Shown in pieces: positions 1 through 7,064 of a stretch of DNA of 64,000 nucleotides; the first letter of the stretch is position 1; every line of letters begins with the position of its first letter. The notes beneath the pieces are model-generated. The model ran no database searches. It was not told the DNA's origin and worked only from the letters and a program-made list of their open reading frames with translations. Position numbers and translations under genes: made by a program. This DNA comes from JAPLNB01 sp964451955 (GTDB taxonomy: Bacteria; Planctomycetota; Phycisphaerae; Tepidisphaerales; Tepidisphaeraceae), in NCBI GenBank assembly GCA_964451955.1, contig CAYVKG010000007.1:23513-87512 (forward strand). Reading direction: 5' to 3'.

Positions 1-24
1 ATCGGCGGACTTGATGACTCCCAT
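1..24 (-). CDS. fliH: FliH N-terminus, cut by window edge
   Basis: Only eight codons lie in the window, reading M-G-V-I-K-S-A-D from an ATG at 24. They follow fliG in the same direction with a 54-bp gap, and a GGTG stretch sits five bases before the ATG. fliH normally follows fliG and supplies the regulator of the flagellar export ATPase. The call rests on operon position plus an N-terminus of the MxVIKS type, so it is tentative. Confidence 0.5.
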
Positions 25-78
25 AGATCACCGTTGCGACAGCCAAGGGCGGTGGAGCGATTGGCGGTCGCGTGAATT

Positions 79-1086
79 CTAGACGACCATTTCCTTTTCG
101 CCGCCGCGTCCGGAGATGATGATTTCGCCGGCATCTTCGAGGCGTCGGACGACATCGACGATTTTCTGTTGTGCGGCTTCGACATCGCTGATACGGACCG
201 GGCCCATGTACTGCATATCCTCCTGGATGAGTTGAGCTGCGCGTTCGGACATATTCTTGAAGATTTTTTGTCGGAGTTCTTCGCTGGCGGTTTTGAGGGC
301 AAGGGCCAGTTCTTCGTTGTCGACCTCTTTGAGGACGGATTGAATGCCCTTGTCGTTGACAAGGAGGATGTCCTCGAAGACGAACATGAGTCTTCGGATC
401 TGTTCGACGAGGTCGGGGTCTTCGGCTTCGAGTCCCTCCATGATGCCTTTTTCGGTGGAGCGGTCGGCGAGATTGAGGATTTCGGCGACGGTATCGACGC
501 CGCCAGCCTTTTCGAAGGTTTGGCTGACGATATCGCTGAGGCGGTGTTCGAGTCCGCGTTCGACTTCTTTGATGACTTCGGGGTTGGTCTGCTCCATATT
601 GGCGACGCGTTTGACGACCTCGACCTGTTTCTGGCTGGGAAGTCCGACGAGGATTTCGCTGGCTTTTTGGGCGGGGAGGTGTGCGAGGATGAGGGCGATG
701 GTTTGGGGGTGCTCGTCCTGGATGAAGGTGAGGAGGTTTTCGCTTTCGGCTTTCTGGAGGAAGGAGAAGGGGGTGGTTTGGACCTGCTGGGTGACTTGTT
801 TGATGACGCGTTCGGCATCGGCGTCGGAGAGGGACTTTTTGAGGAGTGTTTTGGCGTATTCGAGGCCGCCCTCGGCGATATAGGAGTTAGCCAGGGCGAG
901 CTGATAGAATTCCTGGAAGACGTCGGTGCGGGAGGCATTGGAGATTTCGCCGATGGAGGCGATTTCACGGCTGACTTCTTCGACGGCCTCGGGGGGCAGT
1001 CGCTTGAGGATTTCGGCCGCCTTTTCCTGCCCCACGGAGATGAGCAGGACGGCTGCTTTGCGTACACCAGGTAGATCACTTGCCAT
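79..1086 (-). CDS. fliG: Flagellar motor switch protein FliG
   Basis: FliG forms the upper part of the flagellar C-ring on the cytoplasmic face of the MS ring. It transmits torque from the stator to FliF. The 335-residue product has the family's usual length and all three armadillo-like parts. The N-terminal FliF-binding part begins MASDLPGVRKAAVLL. The middle domain carries the EHPQTIALILAHL motif near residue 125. The C-terminal torque domain carries the charged motor segment around SVLKEVDNEELALALK. The ATG is preceded by GAGG six bases upstream. The gene starts 24 bp after the end of fliF, whose C-terminal tail should bind this protein. Confidence 0.97.
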   Translation of the reverse strand: MASDLPGVRKAAVLLISVGQEKAAEILKRLPPEAVEEVSREIASIGEISNASRTDVFQEFYQLALANSYIAEGGLEYAKTLLKKSLSDADAERVIKQVTQQVQTTPFSFLQKAESENLLTFIQDEHPQTIALILAHLPAQKASEILVGLPSQKQVEVVKRVANMEQTNPEVIKEVERGLEHRLSDIVSQTFEKAGGVDTVAEILNLADRSTEKGIMEGLEAEDPDLVEQIRRLMFVFEDILLVNDKGIQSVLKEVDNEELALALKTASEELRQKIFKNMSERAAQLIQEDMQYMGPVRISDVEAAQQKIVDVVRRLEDAGEIIISGRGGEKEMVV

Positions 1087-1110
1087 GGTTGGCCTCGATC
1101 GAAGGAGTGA

Positions 1111-2745
1111 TTAGGAGCGGTTCAGCCAGCGTTTGACCATTGTTGCGGCGGTATCGGGGTCTTCCCCGACCATATTGGAGACCTGTTCGATGACCTGCTG
1201 GGCGCGGACGGCGTCTTCGTCGAGTTCGACGCCTTCCAGTGCCAAGTGGCCTTCCCGGGCTTCACCGACGAGTTCTTCGCCCTCGGCGAGTTCGAGGGGT
1301 TCTTTGGGTTTTGTTGGCGGCGGGACGGTGAGGGCCGGGGCGGATTTTTTGACCATCATGGAGACCATGAAGAGGCTGGCCAAGGCGAGGGCACCGAGGG
1401 AAATTTCCTTGAGGTGGTCGGTGGCAAGGAAGGCGAGGGAGGTACCGGCCGCCTGGGGTGTTGTGGTTGCGAGGGGCATGAGGTCAGTGAAGGAATCGAC
1501 GAAGACGGCGTCATCGCTGGCGAGGGCGAGGGTGGTTTTGAGGCCGGTCTTGAGTTTGGCGATTTCGGTGGCAGCGAATTTATCGACGGTTGCCTGGTCG
1601 GGGTCTTTGTCGCTGCCGGTGATTCTCTTGAGGACCTGGACGAAATGGCTGCGGGGGACGAGCATGGAGGCGGCGGTGATTTCGACATCGCCCGGGGGTT
1701 TGATGACGCGCATTTCCTCTTTGCCGTAGTCGACTTTCATTTCGGTGCGGGTGGTTTCGTGGGTTTGGCCGCCGGAACCGGCGGCGGCGGTGGCGCCGTC
1801 GGCGCCCAACTGGCCATTGGTGACCATTCCGGGTTCGGTGTTTTCGATGGAGGAGCCGCGGGTTTCCTGGTTTTCGGTTTGTTCGCTGACGGCGAGTTGG
1901 ACCTTGTTTTTGGGATCGACGATTAGGGAGGTGGTTTCTTTGCGTTCGAGGTTGGGCTTGACGGTGACATCGATTCGAACGCCGTCGATGTAGGCGAAGA
2001 GGGTCATGAGTCGCTCGCGGAGGTACTGCTCATTGCTGCGTACCAGAGCGAGTCGTTCATCGGGGTCCATGGCGCCGGTTGCGGGGTCGCTGGTGGCGCG
2101 GACGGGGTAGGCGGTTTCGTCGGCGATGACCTTGACCTGTTCGCGTTTGAGGGTGGCGGCGCCTGCGACAAGGTCAGCGGCGGCGTTGACGAGTCTCTGG
2201 TCGGGGGCGGCTTTGGATCTCATATTGAGATAGACGGTGGCGGAGGCGTCGGTTCTGGCGAAGCCGTGTGTTCTGCCGGGATTGATGATGACGGTGGCAT
2301 TTCGGACTCTGGGGAACCTTCGCATGACTTGTGAGAGGGTTTCCTGAAGGGCGACATTGTAGGCCTTATCCTGCTGGGAGTTGCTGGAGAAGGGGTTGCT
2401 CTTGGCGATCATTTCGGCGAAGGCGTTTTTTGAATCATGGGGCAGGTCCTGGGCGAGCATAGCCATGGCCTCGTATTTTCGATCAGCGGGGACTTCGATG
2501 CGGTCGCCAACGACGCGGTACTTGATGCCGCTGGAGGCGAGGAGTTTTTGCATTTCGGTGATATCGTCGCCGGTCATGGACGTATGGAGGAGGGGTTCCA
2601 TTTCGGCGGTGCCGGCGAAGTTTCCCCATCCGTAGAGGGTCATGAGGATGATAGCGACGAGGGTGCCCGCCAGCATTTTCTGGGTGGCGTTGAGGGCCTT
2701 GTACTGTTCGTGGAGCCGCGTGATGTGAGCTTTGATGAAATCCAT
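1111..2745 (-). CDS. fliF: Flagellar MS-ring protein FliF
   Basis: FliF builds the MS ring in the inner membrane, on which the switch, export gate and rod assemble. I chose the ATG at 2745 because AAGGAAGG lies seven bases upstream and the protein then begins MDFIKAHITRL. An extension to 2856 is open but has no typical FliF sequence. The 544-residue product has a membrane segment at about 24-40, periplasmic ring-building domains, and a second membrane segment (SLGALALASLFMVSMMV) in the C-terminal fifth. The FliG-binding tail ends AATMVKRWLNRS. It lies 163 bp after fliE, across a gap full of hairpins. Confidence 0.96.
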   Translation of the reverse strand: MDFIKAHITRLHEQYKALNATQKMLAGTLVAIILMTLYGWGNFAGTAEMEPLLHTSMTGDDITEMQKLLASSGIKYRVVGDRIEVPADRKYEAMAMLAQDLPHDSKNAFAEMIAKSNPFSSNSQQDKAYNVALQETLSQVMRRFPRVRNATVIINPGRTHGFARTDASATVYLNMRSKAAPDQRLVNAAADLVAGAATLKREQVKVIADETAYPVRATSDPATGAMDPDERLALVRSNEQYLRERLMTLFAYIDGVRIDVTVKPNLERKETTSLIVDPKNKVQLAVSEQTENQETRGSSIENTEPGMVTNGQLGADGATAAAGSGGQTHETTRTEMKVDYGKEEMRVIKPPGDVEITAASMLVPRSHFVQVLKRITGSDKDPDQATVDKFAATEIAKLKTGLKTTLALASDDAVFVDSFTDLMPLATTTPQAAGTSLAFLATDHLKEISLGALALASLFMVSMMVKKSAPALTVPPPTKPKEPLELAEGEELVGEAREGHLALEGVELDEDAVRAQQVIEQVSNMVGEDPDTAATMVKRWLNRS

Positions 2746-2908
2746 GGCTACGCCTTCCTTGGCTGATGAGCCCTGGCGCCGACGGCGCCAGCCCGGTCCC
2801 CGGGCAACGGGGCAGACGTCGGCGGGGCGGACAATCCTTGTCCGCCCTGTGATCATTGAATTTTACGACTGTCTCGTTGAGACAGGGTGTGGCTAGCGCG
2901 CCGCGGCA
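2746..2908 (-). repeat. Cluster of four short-loop hairpins, fliE-fliF gap
   Basis: Four perfect inverted repeats with 3-base loops lie in series. Arms CTGGCGCC/GGCGCCAG are at 2773-2791. Arms GCCCGG/CCGGGC are at 2791-2805. Arms GGGCGGACAA/TTGTCCGCCC are at 2825-2847. Arms CTGTCTC/GAGACAG are at 2869-2885. None is followed by a T run on the minus strand, so they do not look like simple intrinsic terminators. In the transcript they would separate the flgB-flgC-fliE message from fliF-fliG. They resemble REP-like intergenic palindromes or mRNA-stabilising stem-loops; that role is inferred. Confidence 0.75.
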
Positions 2909-3220
2909 CTAGACCTGAATCGACTTAATCTCCTCATAGGCATCCATGAGTTTGGCACGGATAGCCAACAGTGTTTTGAAGGCGAGATCCGCCTTTTCCA
3001 TGGCGGTCATGACGCCGCTGACGTTGTCGGTCCGCCCGGTGGCCAGGTCCTCGACGGCCTTGCTTGCATCCTGCTGCATGCGGGAGACTTCGTCAATGCT
3101 CTTTTTGAGCACATCCGAGAAAGAGGAGGAGGGGGAATCGCCTGATGCCGGTCGGGAAGCGCCGGTGGTTGCGCCGCCGAGTTTATCCAATGGGGTCAGG
3201 TTATTGGTGGTATTAATCAT
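2909..3220 (-). CDS. fliE: Flagellar hook-basal body protein FliE
   Basis: FliE is the small adaptor that joins the MS ring to the proximal rod. The ATG at 3220 gives a 103-residue protein, the normal family length, beginning MINTTNNL. A longer reading to 3277 would run back into flgC and adds a non-FliE peptide. The C-terminal half is diagnostic: the MTAMEKADLAFKTLLAIRAKLMDAYEEI segment (about residues 70-97) is the conserved helix of the family. The gene lies 31 bp after flgC in the usual flgB-flgC-fliE order. Confidence 0.94.
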   Translation of the reverse strand: MINTTNNLTPLDKLGGATTGASRPASGDSPSSSFSDVLKKSIDEVSRMQQDASKAVEDLATGRTDNVSGVMTAMEKADLAFKTLLAIRAKLMDAYEEIKSIQV

Positions 3221-3251
3221 GCTCAATCCACTGATGGCCGTTGGGCGTTCA

Positions 3252-3656
3252 TTACGCCAGCAGCCGCAAGGATCCATTGATCATCGCCTTGGTGACATCC
3301 ATGACGGTGACGTTTGCCTCGTAGGCCCTGGAGGCCTCGAGTGCGTTGACATACTCGACGGCCATATCGACGTTGGGGTAGCTGACATATCCCTGCTGGT
3401 CGGCATCGGGATGTTGGGGGTCAAGGACTTTTCGGAAGGGGGACATATCGGTTGCCACTTTGGCCACGTGGACGCCGGCCTTGCCGGGGTCATCGGGACG
3501 TCCCGGGGCGAAGACGACGAACCGTCTGCGGTAGGGCTGGACCTGTCCGCTGGCATTGCGTGTGGAGTTCATGTTGGCGACATTGACGGCGATGGTATCG
3601 AGGCGGGTGCGTTGCGCCTGGAGTGCACTGCTACTGATGTCCAACGATTCAAACAT
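3252..3656 (-). CDS. flgC: Flagellar basal-body rod protein FlgC
   Basis: FlgC is a proximal rod subunit exported through the flagellar type III apparatus. The protein begins MFESLDISSSALQAQRTRLD, and the N-terminal rod motif continues with NVANMNSTR. The C-terminal rod helix reads YVNALEASRAYEANVTVMDVTKAM. At 134 residues it matches the family. I prefer the ATG at 3656, with AAGG five bases upstream, over the GTG two codons earlier at 3662. A small hairpin (CGGCT/AGCCG, 3669-3684) lies in the 50-bp gap to flgB. Confidence 0.95.
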   Translation of the reverse strand: MFESLDISSSALQAQRTRLDTIAVNVANMNSTRNASGQVQPYRRRFVVFAPGRPDDPGKAGVHVAKVATDMSPFRKVLDPQHPDADQQGYVSYPNVDMAVEYVNALEASRAYEANVTVMDVTKAMINGSLRLLA

Positions 3657-3706
3657 ATCCACCTTAACCGGCTAGAGAGAGCCGACAAGAAGCCACTGGT
3701 TCTGAG

Positions 3707-4111
3707 CTAGGTGACGCGTTCCTTCAAAGCCAATTCGAGGCCCATGAACTGTTTTCGCAGCAGTTCGATGGCGACGTTGTGCATGATGGCATTTTTAGCG
3801 AGGTCGGAGGCCAGCAATTCCATGGATCGGTTATTGCCGTCGTGGAAGAGGATTCCGCTGGTGGGTCGTTCGACCTGGCGGCGGATGTCGTCGAAACGGA
3901 TGGTTTTGTCGCCTGCGCGTCGGCGATCGACTCGTTCGCGCAGCATAGTCTGGAAGCGATTGACGGAGAGGTCTTTCTGGCGGTACTCGGGGGTATCGAC
4001 GTTGGCGATGTTCTCGGCGATCAACTTGTGCCTGGCGGCGGCGAACTGCACCACCTGCTCGAGGAGGGGCGTATTGCCTTGGTTGAGTAGTCGATCCAGG
4101 AACATAGGCAT
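3707..4111 (-). CDS. flgB: Flagellar basal-body rod protein FlgB
   Basis: FlgB is the other proximal rod subunit and normally precedes flgC, as here. The protein shows the rod-protein N-terminus LLEQVVQFAAARHKLIAENIANVDTPEYRQKDL and a C-terminal rod helix ending near LRKQFMGLELALKERVT. Length is 134 residues from the ATG at 4111; an in-frame ATG at 4105 and a TTG at 4114 are alternatives. AGG lies close upstream. It follows the sigma54 regulator gene across a 189-bp gap, the largest break in the operon, so transcription may restart here, although I found no convincing sigma54 promoter. Confidence 0.94.
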   Translation of the reverse strand: MPMFLDRLLNQGNTPLLEQVVQFAAARHKLIAENIANVDTPEYRQKDLSVNRFQTMLRERVDRRRAGDKTIRFDDIRRQVERPTSGILFHDGNNRSMELLASDLAKNAIMHNVAIELLRKQFMGLELALKERVT

Positions 4112-4300
4112 CAACCTAAGAATGTCTGTGGACGGCTCCGGCGCATGCGCACCGTTTCACGGAGTCGGTGCGTATCAAATCACATGCCGCAGGGCGAGGC
4201 GGCAGGCCGTCCGATATTTCCTTGATGCAGCGACACATGGGGGCAACTCCTGGGTCAATTAGGGACGTGGATGGGCGCCGTTTTTGCGTGGTGGCGCAAA
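4112..4300 (-). other. Hairpin-rich gap between regulator gene and flgB
   Basis: No gene is seen. The stretch holds the perfect 10-bp palindrome GCGCATGCGC at 4141-4150. It also holds a stem with 7-bp arms CGCACCG/CGGTGCG (4148-4172), a stem TGCCGC/GCGGCA (4185-4204), and a stem TTTGCG/CGCAAA (4283-4300) just after the regulator's stop codon. A GG-N10-GC sigma54 signature was looked for on the minus strand and not found in convincing form. Confidence 0.5.
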
Positions 4301-5671
4301 TTATGCGCTGGTCTGGCTGATTTCCGCTTCTTCTCTCCACTTTTTGAGTTTCATGCCCAAAGTTCTCACGCCGATGCCGAGGGCGGTGGCGGTCTTGATG
4401 CGATGGCCCTTGAACTTATCGAGGGTACTCATGATGACCTGTTTTTCGATCATCGCGAGGGGTTGACCGGCGAGGTCTCCGGCGGCGGCGGCGGGGGAGA
4501 GGGCACCGCGCAGCCAGGGTTCGATGGTAGCCGCGCGGATGACTCCGGGCTCTTTCTCGAGGACGCAGGCGCGTTCGATGATATTCTGCAATTCGCGGAC
4601 GTTTCCGGGCCAGTCGTATCGTTGCATCACGCGTATGGCGTCGCCCTCGATATGGCGGAAGACGGACTTATCGCGTTTGGCGATTTGATGGAGGAAATGG
4701 CGGCAGAGTTCGGGGATGTCTTCGAGTCGCTGACTGAGAGGCGGCAACTCGATGGGGACGACGTTAAGTCGGTAATAGAGGTCCTGCCGGAACTTGCCCT
4801 CGCTGACGGCGGCGACGAGGTTTCGATTGGTGGTAGCGATGACCCTGACATCGACCTGTTGAGTGAGGCTGCTGCCGACGCGTTCGAACTGGCTTTCCTG
4901 GAGGACTCGGAGGAGTTTGGCCTGTAGGCCTGTGGGGATTTCGCTGATTTCATCGAGGAGGAGGGATCCGCCATCGGCGAGTTCGAAGCGGCCGCGTCGC
5001 ATGCGGTCGGCGCCGGTGAAGGCGCCTTTTTCGTGGCCGAAGAGTTCGGATTCGAGGAGGTTTTCGGAGAGTGCGGCACAATTGACGGCGAGCATGGGGC
5101 GGTCGGCGCGTTCGGACTGGGAGTGGATGAGGCGAGCGACAACTTCTTTTCCGGTGCCGCTGGCGCCGGTTACGAGGACTGTGGCGTTGCTCTTGGCGAC
5201 GAGGTCGATCTTGTGTTTGACCTCGTTCATTGGGGGGCTGTTGCCGACGAGGGGTCTGGGGCCGTTCATTTCGGCCATGGTTCTGAGCGCCTGGTTTTCG
5301 CGGATGAGGCGGTTATGTTCGAGGGTTCGTTCGACGAGCAGTTTGATTTCCTCGCCATCAAAGGGTTTTTGGATGTAGTCGTAGGCGCCCATTTTCATGG
5401 CTTCGACGGCGGTACTGACGGTGGCAAAGGCGGTCATGACGACGACGGGCATTTCGGGTCGGGCGCGTTTGGCCTCGGCGAGGAGTTCGATGCCGGTCAT
5501 TTTGGGCATTTTCAGGTCGGTGATCATGAGGTCGAAACGGGCGTTGGTAAGGCGCGTGACGGCGACCGGACCATCGTTGGCGGCGACGACCTCGTGGCCT
5601 TCGCGTGCCAAGGTGGCGGCGAGTGAATCCCGCATCATTTCCTGATCATCGACAATGAGTATTCGTGCCAT
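4301..5671 (-). CDS. Sigma54-dependent response regulator, FlrC/FlgR-like
   Basis: This 456-residue NtrC-family activator should switch on sigma54 promoters of flagellar genes once phosphorylated. The receiver domain (about 1-120) has the acidic pair D8/D9, the phosphoacceptor D52, T80 and K102. The AAA+ domain follows with Walker A GASGTGKE (169-176), the sigma54-contact loop GAFTGA (216-221) and Walker B ending LLLDE (about 237-241). A Fis-type helix-turn-helix closes the protein (about 410-452). It starts 45 bp after its partner kinase and precedes flgB, so the operon carries its own two-component switch. Functional equivalence to FlrC, FleR or FlgR is inferred from context. Confidence 0.93.
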   Translation of the reverse strand: MARILIVDDQEMMRDSLAATLAREGHEVVAANDGPVAVTRLTNARFDLMITDLKMPKMTGIELLAEAKRARPEMPVVVMTAFATVSTAVEAMKMGAYDYIQKPFDGEEIKLLVERTLEHNRLIRENQALRTMAEMNGPRPLVGNSPPMNEVKHKIDLVAKSNATVLVTGASGTGKEVVARLIHSQSERADRPMLAVNCAALSENLLESELFGHEKGAFTGADRMRRGRFELADGGSLLLDEISEIPTGLQAKLLRVLQESQFERVGSSLTQQVDVRVIATTNRNLVAAVSEGKFRQDLYYRLNVVPIELPPLSQRLEDIPELCRHFLHQIAKRDKSVFRHIEGDAIRVMQRYDWPGNVRELQNIIERACVLEKEPGVIRAATIEPWLRGALSPAAAAGDLAGQPLAMIEKQVIMSTLDKFKGHRIKTATALGIGVRTLGMKLKKWREEAEISQTSA

Positions 5672-5692
5672 ATCAAGACTCCATCGCTTCGA

Positions 5693-5709
5693 CTGCCGCG
5701 TGGCGGCAG
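5693..5709 (-). repeat. Short-loop hairpin between kinase and regulator genes
   Basis: Perfect 7-bp arms CTGCCGC/GCGGCAG flank the 3-base loop GTG. It fills most of the 45-bp gap and has no T run on either side. It matches the style of the fliE-fliF hairpins. Confidence 0.6.
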
Positions 5710-5716
5710 CCGGCCA

Positions 5717-6559
5717 CTACACTCTGACTTCGAACCTTGCGCCGCCGTCGGGGCGATTGCTGGCGCTGATGACACCGTCGTGCGCCTCGACGATGCGGTG
5801 CACGATGGCCAATCCCAGGCCGGTGCCTGTATCCTTGGTGGTGAAGAACGGGTTGAAGATGCGGTCCATGATGTCCTGGGGGATTCCGGGGCCATCATCC
5901 TCGACGACGAGGAAGAACTGGTTGACGTCCCATCCGGCGTTGGAGTCGCCATATTCGATTTCGACGGTACCGCCGGTTGTGACGGCTTCGACGGCATTGA
6001 GGATGAGGTTCAAGACGGCCTGTCCGATGAGGAGCCTGTCGACGCGGACGGTCATAGCCCGTGGTCCGCGGACGACGACGTCGACTTGCTTGGCGGCGAC
6101 GGCCTGAGCGGCCAATCCGAGGGCTTCTTCGACGATTTCGGCGAGGTCGGCGTGGGCGATATTGGCGCGGATTTCGCGAGTGAACTGCATGACCTGTCCG
6201 ACGAGTCCTTCGAGTCGCTTGACGCCCGCGGAGATTTTTCCAATGACCGCGAGGGAATCGGGTCGGTCGGCAAGGTCTTTTGCGAGGAGAGAGGCGTAGA
6301 GTTGTATACCGCCGAGCGGGTTGCGGATTTCGTGGGCCAGGCCCGCAGCCATTTCCCCGAGGGCGGCCAGGCGGTTTTTGCGTTCGAGTTGTCGGTTTTT
6401 CTCTCCAAGTTCGTTGCGGAGGGAGGTGACGGTCTGCTCGAGCCGTTCGTGGGACGCCTGGAGTTTTTCCGTGATCTCGCTGTAGGCGAGGATGATGCGT
6501 CCGAGTTCTTCGACCCGGCGGGAGGCATCGACTGGACTGTTTGTCAGGGCAACACTCAT
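5717..6559 (-). CDS. Sensor histidine kinase, NtrB/FlrB-like
   Basis: This cytosolic kinase has no membrane segment and is the likely phosphodonor of the adjacent sigma54 activator. The 280-residue protein opens with a coiled-coil-like segment (about 15-65) in place of a clear PAS domain. The HisKA helix carries H76 in the motif AHEIRNPLGG. The ATPase domain has N188 in the N box, DDGPGI (221-226), FNPFFTTK (235-242) and GTGLGL (245-250). It resembles FlrB, FleS and FlgS kinases, which also lie beside their regulators. What it senses is not visible. Coupling to export-apparatus completion, as for FlgS, is an inference. Confidence 0.9.
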   Translation of the reverse strand: MSVALTNSPVDASRRVEELGRIILAYSEITEKLQASHERLEQTVTSLRNELGEKNRQLERKNRLAALGEMAAGLAHEIRNPLGGIQLYASLLAKDLADRPDSLAVIGKISAGVKRLEGLVGQVMQFTREIRANIAHADLAEIVEEALGLAAQAVAAKQVDVVVRGPRAMTVRVDRLLIGQAVLNLILNAVEAVTTGGTVEIEYGDSNAGWDVNQFFLVVEDDGPGIPQDIMDRIFNPFFTTKDTGTGLGLAIVHRIVEAHDGVISASNRPDGGARFEVRV

Positions 6560-6597
6560 GCGCCATCCTTGGCTACGGGTTTAGGGACTTCTGGTCG

Positions 6598-7041
6598 TCA
6601 TCGTTGGAGATTGATCGTGGGGTTTCGCGCCCCATACGCCGCCGCCGCATAACTTCGATTCACCTGTTTGGCGACGGATGTCTGACTGATCTGTTTTCCC
6701 AATTCGAGCTTGCGTTGCTGGAGCACAATTGCGTCGTTTCGATCGGCGGCGGTGATTTGTTCGAGGAGGGAGCGTGTTTCACCGAGGAGGATTTCGGCCC
6801 TGGCGCGGGGCATGGGCTGCAGGGTCGCCAGGTACTCGCGCCACTGTCTTTTTGCCGGCGTCAGGACCTGCTCAAGCCCGGCGATGCGATCGAGCACGTC
6901 TTGTCGTAGTTGCAGGACACTGAGGAGGGCCTCGGTTTGTCCGAACTGCACGTGTTCGTGTTGAGTGGCCGCCAGTTTTGCGAGTCGGCGGTAGCACTCC
7001 ACCTGTTCTTCGAGTGCGAGGATGACTGAATCAGTTGCCAT
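6598..7041 (-). CDS. FlgN-like flagellar export chaperone
   Basis: The 147-residue, mostly helical protein has heptad-like leucines through two long helices (about 5-60 and 75-130). It ends with a RSYAAAAYG segment, a pattern like the C-terminal tail of the FlgN family. FlgN chaperones the hook-filament junction proteins FlgK and FlgL in the cytoplasm. Position 23 bp after the TPR gene and 38 bp before the kinase supports a flagellar role. FlgN proteins are poorly conserved, so the family call is likely but not certain. Confidence 0.7.
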   Translation of the reverse strand: MATDSVILALEEQVECYRRLAKLAATQHEHVQFGQTEALLSVLQLRQDVLDRIAGLEQVLTPAKRQWREYLATLQPMPRARAEILLGETRSLLEQITAADRNDAIVLQQRKLELGKQISQTSVAKQVNRSYAAAAYGARNPTINLQR

Positions 7042-7064
7042 AGAATCGGCTCAAACGAGGCGTT

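Noticed and set aside
4112..4300. A sigma54 promoter before flgB, expected from the adjacent sigma54 activator
   Set aside because: No minus-strand GG-N10-GC pair with good flanks was found; the best candidate lacks the GC.
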